From positions 310,001 to 374,000 of the forward strand of contig KQ965753.1 in the NCBI GenBank assembly GCA_001574975.1: a stretch of 64,000 bases of DNA. The letters are read 5' to 3'. The stretch comes from Gonapodya prolifera JEL478 (lineage: Eukaryota > Monoblepharomycota > Monoblepharidomycetes > Monoblepharidales > Gonapodyaceae). This document shows, one piece after another, positions 23,466 to 35,670 of this stretch. Position 1 is the stretch's first letter, and each line of letters starts with the position of its first letter. The notes beneath the pieces are model-generated. The model did not search any database, was not told the DNA's origin, and saw only the letters and a list, made by a program, of their open reading frames with translations. Made by a program: the position numbers and the translations under genes.

Positions 23466-24816
23466 ATGGCTTCCGTACTTCCTCCTAATGCTACAACAGC
23501 CTCTGGGACACCATCTATGCCGCCCCCTTCCTCTGACGCCACTAGGAACGACCAAACGACCGTCACCCCAAATTCTGGCGCTGCTCAGACAAACGGCCAG
23601 GCTCAGCAAGTGGTGTACCATATCGAACGTAAAATTGGGAAAGGACAGTTTTCCACCGTGTACAGGGCCAAGAGGTCCGATGATGGAATTATCGTCGCCT
23701 TGAAACGGGTACCCTTAGGGGATATGGTGGACGAGAAAGCGAGGGCTGACTGCATCAAGGAGATCGACTTATTGAAGGTAAGGTCTTTCTGAGCCTCCTT
23801 CGCAACGAGCTAAGATCAATTCTCTCACGAAACAGTCTCTTGACCACCCGAATGTCGTTCGGCATTACGAGTCATTCCTGGAATCGCGCGAGCTGGTTAT
23901 TGTCCTAGAGCTTGCCGACGCCGGAGACTTGGGGAAAATGATCAAGCATTTCCGCGCCCAAAACCGTCTCATACCCGAGCGCACCGTGTGGAAGTACTTT
24001 GTGCAAGTTGCAGGCGGATTGGCCCACATGCACGACCGACGTGTTATGCACCGAGGTGAGTCGAGTTCCGGTGCTTGCATTGCTCTGCTTGTATTGACGC
24101 GTTGCTTCTGTGCACCAGACATCAAACCTGCGAACGTTTTCATCACCGCGCAAGGTGTTGCGAAACTTGGCGACTTGGGGCTTGGTCGGTTCTTCAGCCA
24201 GAACACCGTGGAGGCTCACTCGCTTGGTCAGTAAATGCTCCACCAATTTTCGTGACTTCTGAGACTCTGAACGGTATCTCCTACAACAGTCGGAACTCCT
24301 TACTACATGTCACCGGAACGCATGGAAGAGAAGGGATACTCGTTCAAATCCGACATTTGGTCCCTCGGCTGTCTTCTCTACGAGATGTGCGCCCTTCATT
24401 CGCCATTTTACGGCGACAAGATGACGCTCTACTCGCTCTGCCGCAAGATCGAAGTTTGCGACTACCCCGAACTCCCCGCGGACATATACTCACAAGAGGT
24501 TCGTTTTCGGAATACCATTGGTGCCTGAGCACGTCAGTTAATCGAGATCTTTTCAACATGACTCCTAATATAGTTGCGTTCTCTTATCGCCTCCATGATC
24601 CAAAGCGACCCCGCGTCCCGCCCCGACGCGGAATTTGTGTACCAGTATGCTCATCGCATGTACGAGCGCTGCGCTGCTCAGAGACCTTCAAGCGGATCGT
24701 CCAAGGACGTCGAGGGAAAGCCAATCAACAGACCGGGAAGTGGAAGTGTCCACGCTGCAATGGTCGGCGAGGGCCCCGAAGGTGCAAGGGCCAGACTGCC
24801 GGACAGTGCTCAGTAA
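23466..24816 (+). CDS. NEK6/NEK7-type NIMA-related protein kinase
   Basis: A short NIMA-family Ser/Thr kinase. In animals NEK6/7 act in spindle and centrosome control; in flagellates many NEKs act at basal bodies. Start ATG at 23466 has a good context (ACCATGG). Five exons: 23466-23777, 23836-24055, 24119-24226, 24290-24498, 24574-24816. A Pro/Thr-rich leader is followed by the glycine loop [33 protein letters not shown], the hinge [29 protein letters not shown] (split by intron 2), DLGLGRFF, and [39 protein letters not shown] and [20 protein letters not shown] follow. All catalytic residues (Lys, Asp of HRD, DLG in place of DFG as in NEK6/7) are visible. The short Ser/Gly tail has no coiled coil. 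Confidence 0.95.
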
Positions 24817-25142
24817 AAGATTCATGCAGGAGAAACGGGCTAGGGCGGTGAGCGGGAGAGCTTGAACATGGCGAGGGAGAGCTGGTGGGCGGCGAGGGTA
24901 ACCACGTACTTGGCTCAGAGAGCTTATGGACAATTCACATACCGTTGCTTTTTCATGATCAACGTTGTTTTGTTGGAGCGCATTTTGTTGTGAGGGTGTA
25001 CGTGGAAGTGATTACGTTTTTTACAGTCAACCCTAATCTTTGCAATACAATACGTACAAGTGCATAACAGTGTACCATGATTAGAAAAAAAGCTGTTTCT
25101 GTTTGATTCAATATTACACCGGTTGTTTCTAAGGTGTCTACC
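24817..25142. other. 3' intergenic space between NEK and DNAI2
   Basis: 326 bp between convergent stops. AT-rich from about 25.0 kb with an A-run near 25086. Nothing else seen. Confidence 0.5.
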
Positions 25143-27568
25143 TCATTGCTCCCCCCTCTTCTCGCCCTCTACAAGAGCGACCGCATTCGGCTTCTTGTCG
25201 ATCCCCACTGTCGTCCAGAAATCCTTATCTGCCTCCTCAAGCTCCTTCAGTAGTTCTTCGTCCGCCTCCGCTTCTGCAGCGGCAGCAGCGCCGGAGCCGG
25301 GCCGCTTCCCTTGAGCTGCTGCTTGTTGTGCTTTCAGGCGTTTCTCTCTGGCGGCAGCTTCGAGGGTCTTTTCACGCTTAGCTTCTCGCTCGAACATCTG
25401 TGAGCAAAGTTGTGGCGACGTCAGGTATTGAAGTATCGCATTGAGACGGGATTATAGCGCCTTCCACTCACGGCGGACATGGTCTGTTTCTCGCTTCCTT
25501 GGAGCTTCGCGAGCCCCTCCGAGAGCTCGAGCACTGTTGTGGAGCCATCTCTCGACGCGACTGCAAGCAATTTGCCGTGGTCTTGAACCTTGACACTGTG
25601 GATCGGAGATGGCGACACCTGCAGTTTGATGACAACCCCGTTTGAACACCGGTGGTGACCTGACACGTCATGTTCGTGGAAGACAAACCTGGACCGACAC
25701 AACAGGGTCTCTCTGTTTGAAAGCCAGATCCCACACGTCCACCGTGCCGTCCATAGATCCTGTGAAAAAGACTGCTGGTCGAGTCGGGCTCCAGCAAGCG
25801 TCGACGAGGTACGATGCGGCAGGTCTTGTGGACAGCAGGGGCGTTTTTATGTCCTCGAACCAGAGCTAGAAAATAGAGCAAGTTCTCAGTTCGTAACTTT
25901 GCCGAAAGATCAAGCGTTGATCAACAACGCACAGCCGGCATACCTTAGTAGTCCAATCACCAACGCTCAAGAAGTTTTTCGTGAAGAACGGGTTCCTCTG
26001 GAGCGAGTATATCGGTCCAATATGTGCAGGAACAACGTGCTGGATCCGCTCATTTGCGGACTTGGCCTTCTTGTTACAGAGGAAAATGGAGCCTGTCTCG
26101 GACCCAACCATGAACTTGGTTGGCTGGTTGGGGCCGGAGGACGTAGGTTAAACGCGCTAAATGCGATTACAAAGCTTTTAACCCACCATGGTCGCTTCGA
26201 ACTCCACTACCGTTCCACCCAGCACCGTTCCATTCTTTTCAGGGTCGAGCAACAGGCTCTCTGTGGGGGCGTCCATCTTTCGAATGTCCCACCACAGGAC
26301 TTGTCCGTCCGTGGAGCATGAGAAGAATTCGGCTCCAGATTTTGACTGAACCCAAGATATTCCGTACACTGGGTCCCGGTGAGACTTGGCAACAGGTGTT
26401 GTGTCGGCGGGGTATGGTCCTTTCCGGGTGTCCCAGTAGGCTTGATCAGTAATATGGAAAGTAGCCGAGCACAAATACGGTATTCGTTGCGTCAGTAATC
26501 GGCTTCGTTTGGAGTCCAGGTTTCATTTCATTTAACAGCTCACACAAGGTTCCGCTGTAGCAACCCCCCAGGAGAATATGAGGGTCTTTTGGATTGTACT
26601 TGAGGCAAACCAGTCCACTACCTTGAGGTGTGAGTGTTTGATCGGGGGCGTTAGGGTTCTCTACGTCCCAGATGTAACTGTCGAGGCTTGCGGGGGTACT
26701 GTGTTGAAACGAGAGGGGGCTGTAGGCGACCGCGAGCTTGTGTCCAGAATCGGGGTACCAGGATAAATGAGAAGCTGGTCTCGGGGTGGGTGCTGGATCA
26801 CTGTAACGAGGTGTTGGTTTGGTGCTCCAGTCAAACTAGCGACGAGAAGTTCCACCCACCGGAACACATTGACAGACTTCGCGGACGCCGGCTCTGCGCA
26901 GAGAACGTCTTGATTGTCCGCGAAGTACTCCTGGTATATATCGATGGCGTTATTTTGCTTGATACAATGCTCGACCGTCTAGTCGCCATGTGTGAGTAAA
27001 AGCTACCACCAAGTGGGGCGCGGGTTCGAATTAGCTGTCGATCCTAGAACTCACTTCGCCAAGCTCTTGAACAACCCTGGCGTAGTCTTCATCTTTTTCG
27101 ATCTAACAGGGAATAGAAGGAGACTTTTACCGACGAAGAAAGCAAACAAACTGCAGAAAGGGTGACCGAACCTTCTTTCGATAACGAATAGTGTGCTCTA
27201 CATCCGTCGGATCGACGTCCTTCGGCCATCCGCCTTGCAAATGCAAAATACCATGGCTCTCATAAGCCACGGATTCCGTGTTCGCATCGTGCTCCGATAA
27301 GTCCGGTCCCGCTTGCATTTCTGTGTTTGATGGATTCCTCACAACGAAATTCCGGGACAGAGATGGGTCGGGTAGTATATTGGTCGATAATATCGTTTCC
27401 CTGTCCCGGAAAAGAGGTTGCTTGCCGTACTATTGGCACCAAGAGCGGAGCGGCGGTACGGGGGTAGATGATTGGAAGAACGTTGACGACCACGCGCTCA
27501 AATAAAAGTCATCGTAAATGCAGTTTCACCTCCTTGCGCTTCCTTTGGTAGACATAGACGATCTCCAT
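25143..27568 (-). CDS. DNAI2: DNAI2, outer-arm dynein intermediate chain 2 (IC69/ODA6 type)
   Basis: A WD40 intermediate chain that anchors the axonemal outer dynein arm. Exon 1 (27530-27568) encodes [13 protein letters not shown]. After an intron, [14 protein letters not shown] and [17 protein letters not shown] follow, then [10 protein letters not shown] and [20 protein letters not shown], the DNAI2 N-terminal signature. WD repeats include [70 protein letters not shown], and a last blade [20 protein letters not shown]. The C-terminus is charged ([19 protein letters not shown], then Ala/Glu-rich DKDFWTTVG) and ends at 25143. About ten short exons are inferred. It sits 3' of the RGS gene on the same strand and 8.6 kb from ODAD3. 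Its presence argues for a motile flagellum. Confidence 0.93.
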
Positions 27569-27859
27569 CGTGCTAAATGCGATTCCGCAAAGTGTCAGTC
27601 AATATTGTGTCCGAAGTCACTCACTACTCTTCCAGCTTTTCGTCAGTTCGAAGCATTCGGAAAGGAATTAGCGCCCGTTGTTATTGATAGCTCATCCAAA
27701 ATACATGCTATATTTACATTGGTGGCTCCTGCCTCTGTCTGCCACCCTCGGCCGTACCATTAGAGCTTCCCATTTGATCAATTGACCCTTGCGAAAAAAC
27801 CGTGGGCTTACCCAGTATGACGGGAAAGCTAAGAATATTACTTTGAAGCACATTATACC

Positions 27860-30800
27860 TCACCGACTCACCAATTTGTCCATATATCCCGGCTTGTCTC
27901 CAGCAGCTTTACTGCTACTCCCCGAGCCCACTCCAGCAGACTCAAAGGTATTGAAGAGCACGTCCTTTTGAGAATCAATACTGCGTCGTAGCTCCTTGGA
28001 ACGGATTCGGAACTCCAGTCGAAGCTCCTCAAGCTCTTCTTTGAGGGCTTTTCGGTCCGCGGGGTTTTCTACGTCTTCTTCGATGGACTGGTTTTGTTTC
28101 GTTGTACGAGAAAGAAGATGCGATGAGAATGTGCCCGACGATCACACGACACACGATCAACTCACCGTCTCGATATCCTGGAATAGCGTCTTTTCGATGA
28201 TGATACTTGGATCTGCACCTTCCCCAAAGAATTTCATTAACTTCGCGACCTTCTTGGCCCTCTGTTCTTTCGAAAGTGAAGGACCCAGATCATTATCTTC
28301 CTCTATCTCTGACGCAGCATCGTAGAAGCCAGACAGTGTCGAGGCAGTCATACTTATCCGCTTGGCAGCTGCAGCTGCCTGGGCGGCGCGGCCGTCGGAC
28401 TCCCCGTTGTTGGCAACCGTTGTAAGCAAATCCAGAAGTTGGTTATCGTCGCTGATGATCATGGAAACACCCAAAATGCTCGCGCGATGCTTCACGATTG
28501 CTTCCTCCGCGCCCGTGATAAGGTCCGGGGGAATAACTTGGCCGAAGAGCTTAGACAGCTTGTTGGAACGACGAACCTGTTCCAGCGGCATTCAATAAAA
28601 GTGAAAGGCTACCGCGGAGCAATTTAATACAAACAGAAACTTCTCGATCCTTGGCGGTCATCGGCTTGTTTGATAGAACCTTTTTCTTCAGCAAAAGCTG
28701 CCTCCGAGCTTCCATCTCAGCCAGAGTCTTGACATCCAACCTTTCGCCCAAGAAACTCTCCAACTTCTCCAATCTCTTACGTCTTTGCTCTTTAGGATCC
28801 AGTGGCTCGTCGGCTTGTCGGCGTTGTGACCTCGACCTGTTCAAGCTTGGGACTGCATCGTCAGGGGAGCTCAACGATGCTGTATCGGACGACATGAAAT
28901 CACTAGCGGCAGAGCTGCTTCTTGGGACCGTAAGCGCCGTGGGTGTAGCGAAGAGACTCAAATTCAGCATTTGCGGCTCCGTGACGGATTTGGCGATCAG
29001 TTCTTCTCCGATGTTCTCCCCAAGCACGTCACGGAGTTTCTTCGCTCGACCGGCAAGAATTTTCTTTTCCTTTGTGGTCAAATTGTTGACTGTCTCAGGG
29101 GCCTTTTGAGCGACGTCTTTCGTTTGAGGAACGTCTGTTCGATCCTGATCTTCTTTCGAAGGCCCTTCCGCGAGGCTTGCAGTGTCAAAAGACGAGACAA
29201 GGTTCTGCTCTTGCAAGACTTTCTTGTCGATCTTGTCCCCAAAGAACTCGGACAGCTTCTCCATCTTCTTCCTCTTCATTTGTGGCGCGAGCGCGTCTAC
29301 ATGGCTCTCGATGCTCATTCTCCCGTGTCCCCTGGGGCTGGTGGACGGTGCGGAGCTGGTAGGACTTGGGGGGGTTCCGATGACTGTCCCCAAGAATGCC
29401 TTGGTGCGGCGACGCTGGAGCGACATGGCGAAAAATTCGGCGGGCTCGGGGACGACAGAGTCCGATGAACCGTTCGGGTCCGCGGAGATTTGCTTGACGA
29501 TGACGTCGTTTGCCAGTCGCTCGCCAAAGAACTTGTGACCAACCATGGTTATTTCGGAGTTATGCAAGGCAACGCCGTCGTCATAACCGCTCACCTTTGC
29601 CAGCTTCTTATCCTTCTTCACCTTTCGCACTCTCTGTGCGGCGACTCTCGCCCTCATCTTCTCGTAATAGCCCACCACCACATCCGCGTCGGTCCCAAAG
29701 AACCTCTTCATGACTTTCCCAAGGATGACTTCCTTGGTCCACACAGTGGCCGGGGCGTCTCCTCCATCTGGTTCGTCCAAGGCCATAATTGACCGAGACT
29801 TGACCGACTTGATTTGCAGCAGGGGGTTTTCCAGTGTGGTAATCAAGGCGGCGAGGGTTTCAAATACCGGCGGGAAGTGTTTGGCGTAGGGCGGGTGGAG
29901 CGCGGCGTTGTGGTACGCTGCTCGGTCTAGCGTACGGTTTTGCTCAAGTTACCAGGTTCCCGAGCAGCTTTGAACGGACTACGACGGCTCAGCCGCCGAC
30001 ACTGATTGCCACCCACTCACCTGCTCTCATGTTCTCCAACATTTTCTTCCACTTTTCACTCGCAACGAATCCGGGCATCGAGTGCCACCTGAGCACCGAG
30101 TACACCTGCTCCGCGGCGTCGTCGAACATGGTCTTGCATAATATAGCGTCAAAGTTCTCGTGGTAGTGGGTCGGTGGGGGGATCGAGTCCCGGAGTTCGG
30201 CGGATACGTTTATCTAAGGCATGCGCAGGCGAAGAGCGAATGAGTGCAAATATAAGGAGAGCATGAGCGCGGGAACGGTACCATCATGGGCGACCCATCA
30301 CGGATGTAGGAGTAGTAGATGTACTTTGCGTAGAGCTCCGCGTATCCCTCTTCAACGCCCTGGAAGACCTGCACGTCGAGCCAGAACAGAAGCGACTCGA
30401 TGGTGTCGCAGTCGAGGAGGTAATCCTACCGAGACCGATTCGAATGAGCCCAGTTCGCGTTCGCGCAGCACGAGAAAGAAAAGTCGCAAACAAGGAACCT
30501 ACTCCAAACCATCTCAACCCAACGCCGTTCCTCACGACCGCCAAAATCCGCTCTTCGTCGGTCTTCATCTTGCCGAAATCTTCTTCCACGTGGGCGCCCG
30601 CAGTGGACGCTTTGCGCAGCCGCGAGCCATCTTGGCCGTCGGGGGATAGGACCGAAAGCTTTGCCGATACCGACGACGGCGAGCGCGAACGTGCGCGGGA
30701 GATGGTGGCTCCCGTAGCTGCTGGGTCGGGCAATTGTACATTCGTCACAGAAAGTCCCACAGAGGGCACGGGCACATTCAAGACGTTGTTTTGGACTCCA

Positions 30801-31985
30801 GCAACGCCAGCGCCGTCTTCCTTGGATTGGGACTCGTTTGTCACAACGGATGCTTTCTGGGCGTTGGTTTCCTTTGATTGGTTCGCCCCGGCAATATCGG
30901 TAAGCGATCCGTCGCGGGATCCGGGTGCGATTCCCAGAGTCGAAGCGGTCGCAGCACCTCCAGAACTAGAAGAGTGGTGGAACAGGTCGAAGTCAGAAAG
31001 CGTACTTGGAGGTTGGCGGATTGAAGTTGTGGCTGCAAACAAGAGATTGTGAGTACAGAGTCGTGCGGTTTGTGACGAGTTCTGAGAGCTTACACTCAAA
31101 GGTATCAACCACTGCGATCATATCACCCATTTCGATGACTTCACCGACAGCATCGCAGAAGCGCAACGCTCTTCCTTGCGTATCGTAAAGAAGGCCGACT
31201 TCGATAGGGTCCTGGTCATCTGCGACATCCAAAACGGCAGGAAGATCGGTGGCGTCCTCGGGGGCGCCAGGAGTGGCTGGTAACCGCCGCAGCATGTACG
31301 TGAATGCGTATTCGGCCTCGATAAGGTGAGCGAGCTGCTCGACTGTAAACGAGCGTGGAATCGACAGTTGCATGACGATTGGTTCGAGTCGACCCGAGGT
31401 TGGCTTTGGGGGAACCTTGATGGTGATTCGAAGGAAAGCTGCGATGTGGTTGGTGAGCCTGTCATGCCTGTTGGAAAGAGTCTGCATGAGGCGAGCGAGC
31501 TCCGCCGGAACAGCTGGCTGTACGTTGAGCGCAATTTGCGGTGTCTGTGCCGAAGATGCCGTTGTGGCAGTCGAAGATGGAATGGCAATCATCGATGGAG
31601 CGATTGGATCCATCTGGCCGAGAGCTATGCCCGACTGAGCAAAAGCAAAGTGCTGCTGCGACCCATCGCCGCCTCTGAGCGACGCCGTTGATGCCATTCC
31701 TGGGATGATGTCGAGCGAGTTCGGGTCGAACGACGTTCCGAAGTTGGCAGGCCTCAAGAAGGAGGACGCAACCCCTGCGCCTTCCGCCGCATCTTCTCCA
31801 CCGACGTTCCCGAACAAGACAGCGCCGAGCGACGGTGCGTCTATTCTGTTATGTGGCAGTGTGTGATGTACCGTCTGCTGTGGCTGTGCGATGTCGCCCT
31901 GCCCTGTCAGCGACGGGCGCATCACACGACTCATCAGCGTTGATTCCTCCTCGGTCTGGCCAGCGTGCGTTGGCGGATCGCTCAT
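27860..31985 (-). CDS. RGS-domain protein with repeated K-L-x2-F-F-G motifs
   Basis: RGS domains bind G-alpha subunits and speed GTP hydrolysis. The chosen start is MSDPPTHAGQTEEES (31983-31985); an in-frame Met lies 14 codons upstream. A Gln/Ala/Ser-rich leader is followed by a ubiquitin-like stretch (VMQLSIPRSFTVEQLAHLIE, VIEMGDMIAVVDTF; 31.1-31.4 kb) and a disordered Ser/Ala region to 30.5 kb. The RGS domain spans three exons: GLRWFG, DYLLDCDTIESLLFWLDVQV, AKYIYYSYIRDGSPMM (30.3-30.5 kb), then INVSAELRDSIPPPTHYHEN, AEQVYSVLRWHSMPGFVASE and KWKKMLENM (30.0-30.2 kb). From 29.75 to 28.2 kb there are about seven short motifs: KVMKRFFGTDADVV, HKFFGERLANDVI, KLSEFFGDKIDKKVL, KLRDVLGENIGEELI, KLESFLGERLDVKTL, KLSKLFGQVIPPDLI, KLMKFFGEGADPSII. 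The end is a coiled coil (KALKEELEELRLEFRIRSKE); the final exon is uncertain (27.86 or about 27.7 kb). Confidence 0.75.
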
Positions 31986-32429
31986 GGTGTGGTGTGACAG
32001 GTGGACAAGAGTGCACCAATCGACCAAAGCATATACAAAAACAGCAATTGAAGATACAAAATTCTTGCAAAATTATGTATGACTCTAGATTTTGAAACAC
32101 ATTGTGGTAGGAACTTTGACAGTCTTCGTTTGGAAAACGTATGTTCATATTACTTGGGTCGACCCCAGTTGTAAACTCGCTTCCACAAACATTAGGGCCC
32201 GCTGTGAGAGGTAGAAAGAGTGGCGAATATATGGGAAAGTCTCCAGAGCAAGAGAGGTCATCTTGGATGGGATGCCAAAGTACAATATGGTGATACTTTT
32301 ATTGTTGATCTAAACAATTCCCTGTCACCATCAACACACCCCTCACCCTACGGGACGTGGAGCTCAAGCGTCAGTTTGGTTCTAGTTTCACCAGTCACAT
32401 CCCCCTGTCACTGTCAATCACCCCGCTCC
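31986..32429. other. Intergenic, no gene supported
   Basis: Upstream region of the RGS gene. AT-rich around 32.05-32.3 kb, with no conserved coding segment. Confidence 0.4.
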
Positions 32430-33060
32430 CAACCAAAATCCACCCTGTACTCCTTCGCAATCTCGCGCAGGCGCAGCCCAAAATTCCGAACCTTGTTGTT
32501 GGAACTCTCGCGTACCTTCTATTCGTTGGCGAGAGTGTGTTCCTGAACTCTTTTTAAAGCGGAGTGCCAAACGGCCCACTGAACAGAGTCAACCAAAATT
32601 GTCGGGCGCGTAATCATCGCTCTCTCAAAAATGAAAGATGTGACTTTGAGAACTCCACGTGGACCAATGTCATCCTCCTAATCCCCGTCTCCCACGTCGT
32701 AGCTCAACACAACTTCTTTCAGAAGTGGAGCCTTTGCGACCACAACTTCCACGGCAGCCTCGAGTTTTTCATCAAAGCTGGCTTTGTCCAAGTCCGTTTC
32801 ACCAAAAGTTGACACTCCGAGGAGAAGAACTTCCGTATGACGGAAGACAATGTCCACGGTGGCGGGATTGTAGGTCTCAAGCGCTATAATCTCCATCACA
32901 AAGCTCGTGGAGTTTTGGGAATATACGAGGGATTTGGGCAACGCTCAGAAGTCCATCTCCTTCTGCCCATACTTCTGGAGCTCGCATCAGCCGCAAGGGA
33001 GAGTGTTGTGACTACCCTTCGCCTTTCCTCTGGAATCAGTAGAAAGATCGAGAGAGCGGG
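32430..33060 (-). pseudogene. F-box-like family, copy C (fragment)
   Basis: C-terminal part only. It contains VFRHTEVLLLGVSTFGETDL, AKAPLLKEVVLSYDVGDGD then an in-frame TAG, PRGVLKVTSFIFERAMITRP, and LRLREIAKEYRVDFG. The same pieces in the same order occur in copy D. In-frame stops and frame changes show it is broken. Confidence 0.65.
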
Positions 33061-33261
33061 GAATATTAGGTGCGAGAGAGCGCGAGTAGGTCTTCTGCAT
33101 TCCTATGGAATATGCCAAACCGAATGATCATGCACTTAACACACATCGTAAATACTGTCAGAACACCGACCCTGAGAGTTTGCTCTCCTACAGCAATACC
33201 TGTGTAAGGTTGGCTCTATTCCACCGGTCCCGTCTCACTCTCACAGTCAATTCCTCCGCAC

Positions 33262-34220
33262 CTACCCAAAGTCCACCCCGTATTCTTTAAGCAGCTCACG
33301 CAGGCGTACCGCAAGGCTCCGAGCTTTGATGTGCGAACTCTCCATTGATTCCTTTTCGCTACGGAGGTTTTGCACCTGAAGACCGTCCGAAGCCGGTTGC
33401 AGAATATTCGGCACCCGCATGGAGTCCACCAAAATCTTTGGACGCGTTATTGCATTCTCAAAGATAAAAGATATAAGCTTGAGCATTCCCCGAACGCAAA
33501 CAGCATCATCGCGATCCTCGCCCATGACGTAGCACAACTTCTTTAAGAAGTGGAGCCTTTGAGACAATAACTTCCACGACGACTTTTAGTTTTTCATCGA
33601 AATTGGCTTCGTCCATGTCCTTTTCATCAAATGTTGACACCCCGAGGTGCACAACTTCCAGGTGACGGAAGATACCGTCCGGCACTATGGCAGGATTGAT
33701 GGAAGCAAGCCCCATGTCACCCCCAAAAGTCACATCACGAAGTTCCCGGAGATTTGGGAACACTGACGGGATTTGGGCAACGTTCAAAACGCCATTGATA
33801 TCTGCCCATACTGTTGGAGACTCATCATAAGCGTAAAGGGACAGTGTTGTGACCTTTTTTTGCCTTTCCTCGGGAATCATACGGATCAGCTGTGCTGCAA
33901 AGTTTATGCCAAACCCATCGGAGTCCATACGCAGCTCTATGACTCCTGCGAAAGGCTTCAACAGGGATCCATAAAAATTTCGGGAATATCCTCCCACAGA
34001 TAATAGTCTCTTCCACGACTGATCCTCAGTACTTTTACGCAATCAACGTTGGACCAATTTGGAATTTCATCTACCGCCGAACTGTCGATGTCTGCAATGA
34101 GGTCAAAATTCGCAATCTTATGGTCCACAAGGACATCCGAAGCTTCGACATTGCACGTCGAATCACTTTAACGTCCCCCAGGGTTTGATACTGATCATTT
34201 GCTTCTTGGCAGTCGACCAA
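33262..34220 (-). pseudogene. F-box-like / LRR-like family, copy D (longest copy, frame-disrupted)
   Basis: The upstream segment (about 34.16-33.96 kb) reads NFDLIADIDSSAVDEIPNWS. The main open stretch (34042-33506) has FAGVIELRMDSDGFGINFAA, QLIRMIPEERQKKVTTLSL, VFPNLRELRDVTFG and FRHLEVVHLGVSTFDEKDMD, a leucine-rich pattern. It ends KAPLLKEVVLRHG. In the next frame, GEDRDDAVCVRGMLKLISFI, FENAITRPKILVDSMRV and LRELLKEYGVDFG continue to 33262. The two frames meet within a few bases with no room for an intron, so a single-base shift is likely. QLIRMIPEERQKKVTTL parallels ELIRCIPDARRRKMTVL in copy A. No F-box is visible upstream. Confidence 0.55.
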
Positions 34221-34357
34221 CTCGACATGGGTGAAAGCAAGTTGTACTTGTACTGGATTCGTCGTATTTCCAAGGAGACCCCTCAGTGGTGGCATTTCGA
34301 CCGCCCTACGCATAATCAGAACCAGCCGCTTCTCCGCCCAATACGTTTTTTCCGCCT

Positions 34358-34520
34358 GGAGGGACTCTCCCAGCCACCGCCTCGCGGAGGGATGGCGAGG
34401 CTTGGCCGGAGCCCGCAGGCTTTCGAATACCCCGTGGAGCGTCGACGCGAGGTTCAGCGCACAACGCTGACCGAGGAGGACGACGAATACACCGCGGAGC
34501 GGTATAAATACTCTCGCGGA
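34358..34520 (+). repeat. Dispersed GC-rich repeat, copy 2 (divergent)
   Basis: GAGGTTCAGCGCACAACGCT followed by GACCGAGGAGG (34443-34473) matches the first block of the family. GCGAGGCTTGGCCGGAGCC and repeated CGCGGAGCG/CGCGGAGGG words flank it. A further GACCGAGGC lies at about 34547. It is more diverged than the copies at 15.6 and 35.7 kb. Confidence 0.5.
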
Positions 34521-35172
34521 GCGACGGACAAAGGTGTGTTGCACTGACCGAGGCAAATCTCACGAGGAGCGTGTACCACCGAGACAGCTGTACCACCCAT
34601 GGTACCCTTTATACATAACTGAGGTTCCAAAAACGTTTATCACCGTTCAAGACAGTTCAGTTACAATTATTAGCCTTAACACATTTCACTTGCTCTAATG
34701 CGGTTAATTGCGATTTTATCGTTGAAGTGCAGTGAAGTGGCAGTGAAACTCCACTAAACCAGCGCTGCACTCCGGGGACCTACCCGTGATCCCGGTGAAG
34801 CCGTGAACCGCGGTTCACGGCAATGGTGCGGCAATGTTTAGTTTCACCACAGATCCAAAAATCCCCTTGTTGAATGTTCTGCCGATTTGGAGTTCTACCG
34901 TTCATGGAACACTGAATTAGTGGCGAAGATAATTGGAGATAAATGATGTTTATTCAGATGTACTTAAGCTCATTTGTATTCTAATCTGATTTTGCCTTTG
35001 ACTCTCCAATCGTTCTGACGCTCGTGCACTCCCGTTTCGAACACCCCTTGCTGCGGTTGCTGAAGTGAACTCGGTTCACCGGTAGAGCTGAATCCTCACA
35101 TCCCAGGTTTCATAGCCCACTTCCACCAGACACTCTCCCCCTCCTCTTGATTTTCCTCCGCACTCCGCTGCG
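34521..35172. other. Intergenic, no gene supported
   Basis: AT-rich DNA with the direct words AGTGCAGTGAAGTGGCAGTG near 34725. No coding segment or RNA gene is recognised. Confidence 0.4.
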
Positions 35173-35670
35173 ATGCCGCTTCCCTTCGCCCCTCTCCTTC
35201 TGCCCTTCTTCATCAACGTCGGCATCCAGCTCGCGTGCTACGTCGTCGCGGCCGCGTTCAAGACGGAGGTCTTCTACGACTTGTCCGGGTCTGTCACCTA
35301 TCTCGCGTGGTGCGTTGGTGCCTTCTCTCCTTAATCTGCTCTCGTCTATCGCCGCTAACATGTCAGCTGACACTCCCCTTCCTCTCCTTGCCATCTCTGC
35401 TACAGCGTCAACCCAACCTAACTCCGTTCCACCCCGTCTTCACCTCGACTCCCCACTCACCCACCCCGCCCGCACCAAGTCGGCTCATTTCTCTTCTTCC
35501 GCGTCCTATACCGCCCAGACCACAGATTCGACGAGCTCAAGTCCAATCCAATCAAGTTTCTCATCCCCTGGACGTTCCAGATTGCCTGGATTTGGCTCAC
35601 CGCTTGGCCCGTCTACGTTGTCAACTCGAATGATCCGGCAGAGATGAGGGCCTGGGAGTGGGCGTGGGAC
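35173..35670 (+). pseudogene. DUF1295 (steroid 5-alpha-reductase-like) membrane protein, 3' part missing
   Basis: The ATG at 35173 opens MPLPFAPLLLPFFINVGIQL, then ACYVVAAAFKTEVFYDLSGS, like the first membrane segment of the DUF1295 family of ER oxidoreductases. A second exon (about 35483-35670) reads FLFFRVLYRPDHRFDELKSN and PIKFLIPWTFQIAWIWLTAW, the conserved R-F-D-E-L-K block, and ends AWEWAWD before GTGAGTGC. The expected third part, with the QK...F and the SRHPNYFGE motif near the C-terminus, is not found downstream. Instead a dispersed repeat starts 47 bp into the next intron. The stretch between the two exons also lacks the usual membrane segment. It is read as a truncated gene. Confidence 0.6.

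Noticed and set aside
27000-27040. GGGTTCGAATT word resembling a tRNA B box
   Set aside because: It lies in a DNAI2 intron/exon region and no cloverleaf fits.
30993-32027. RGS gene starting at the upstream Met (MVDWCTLVHL)
   Set aside because: Possible, but MSDPPTHAGQ 14 codons later gives a more typical disordered N-terminus. The difference does not affect the domains.
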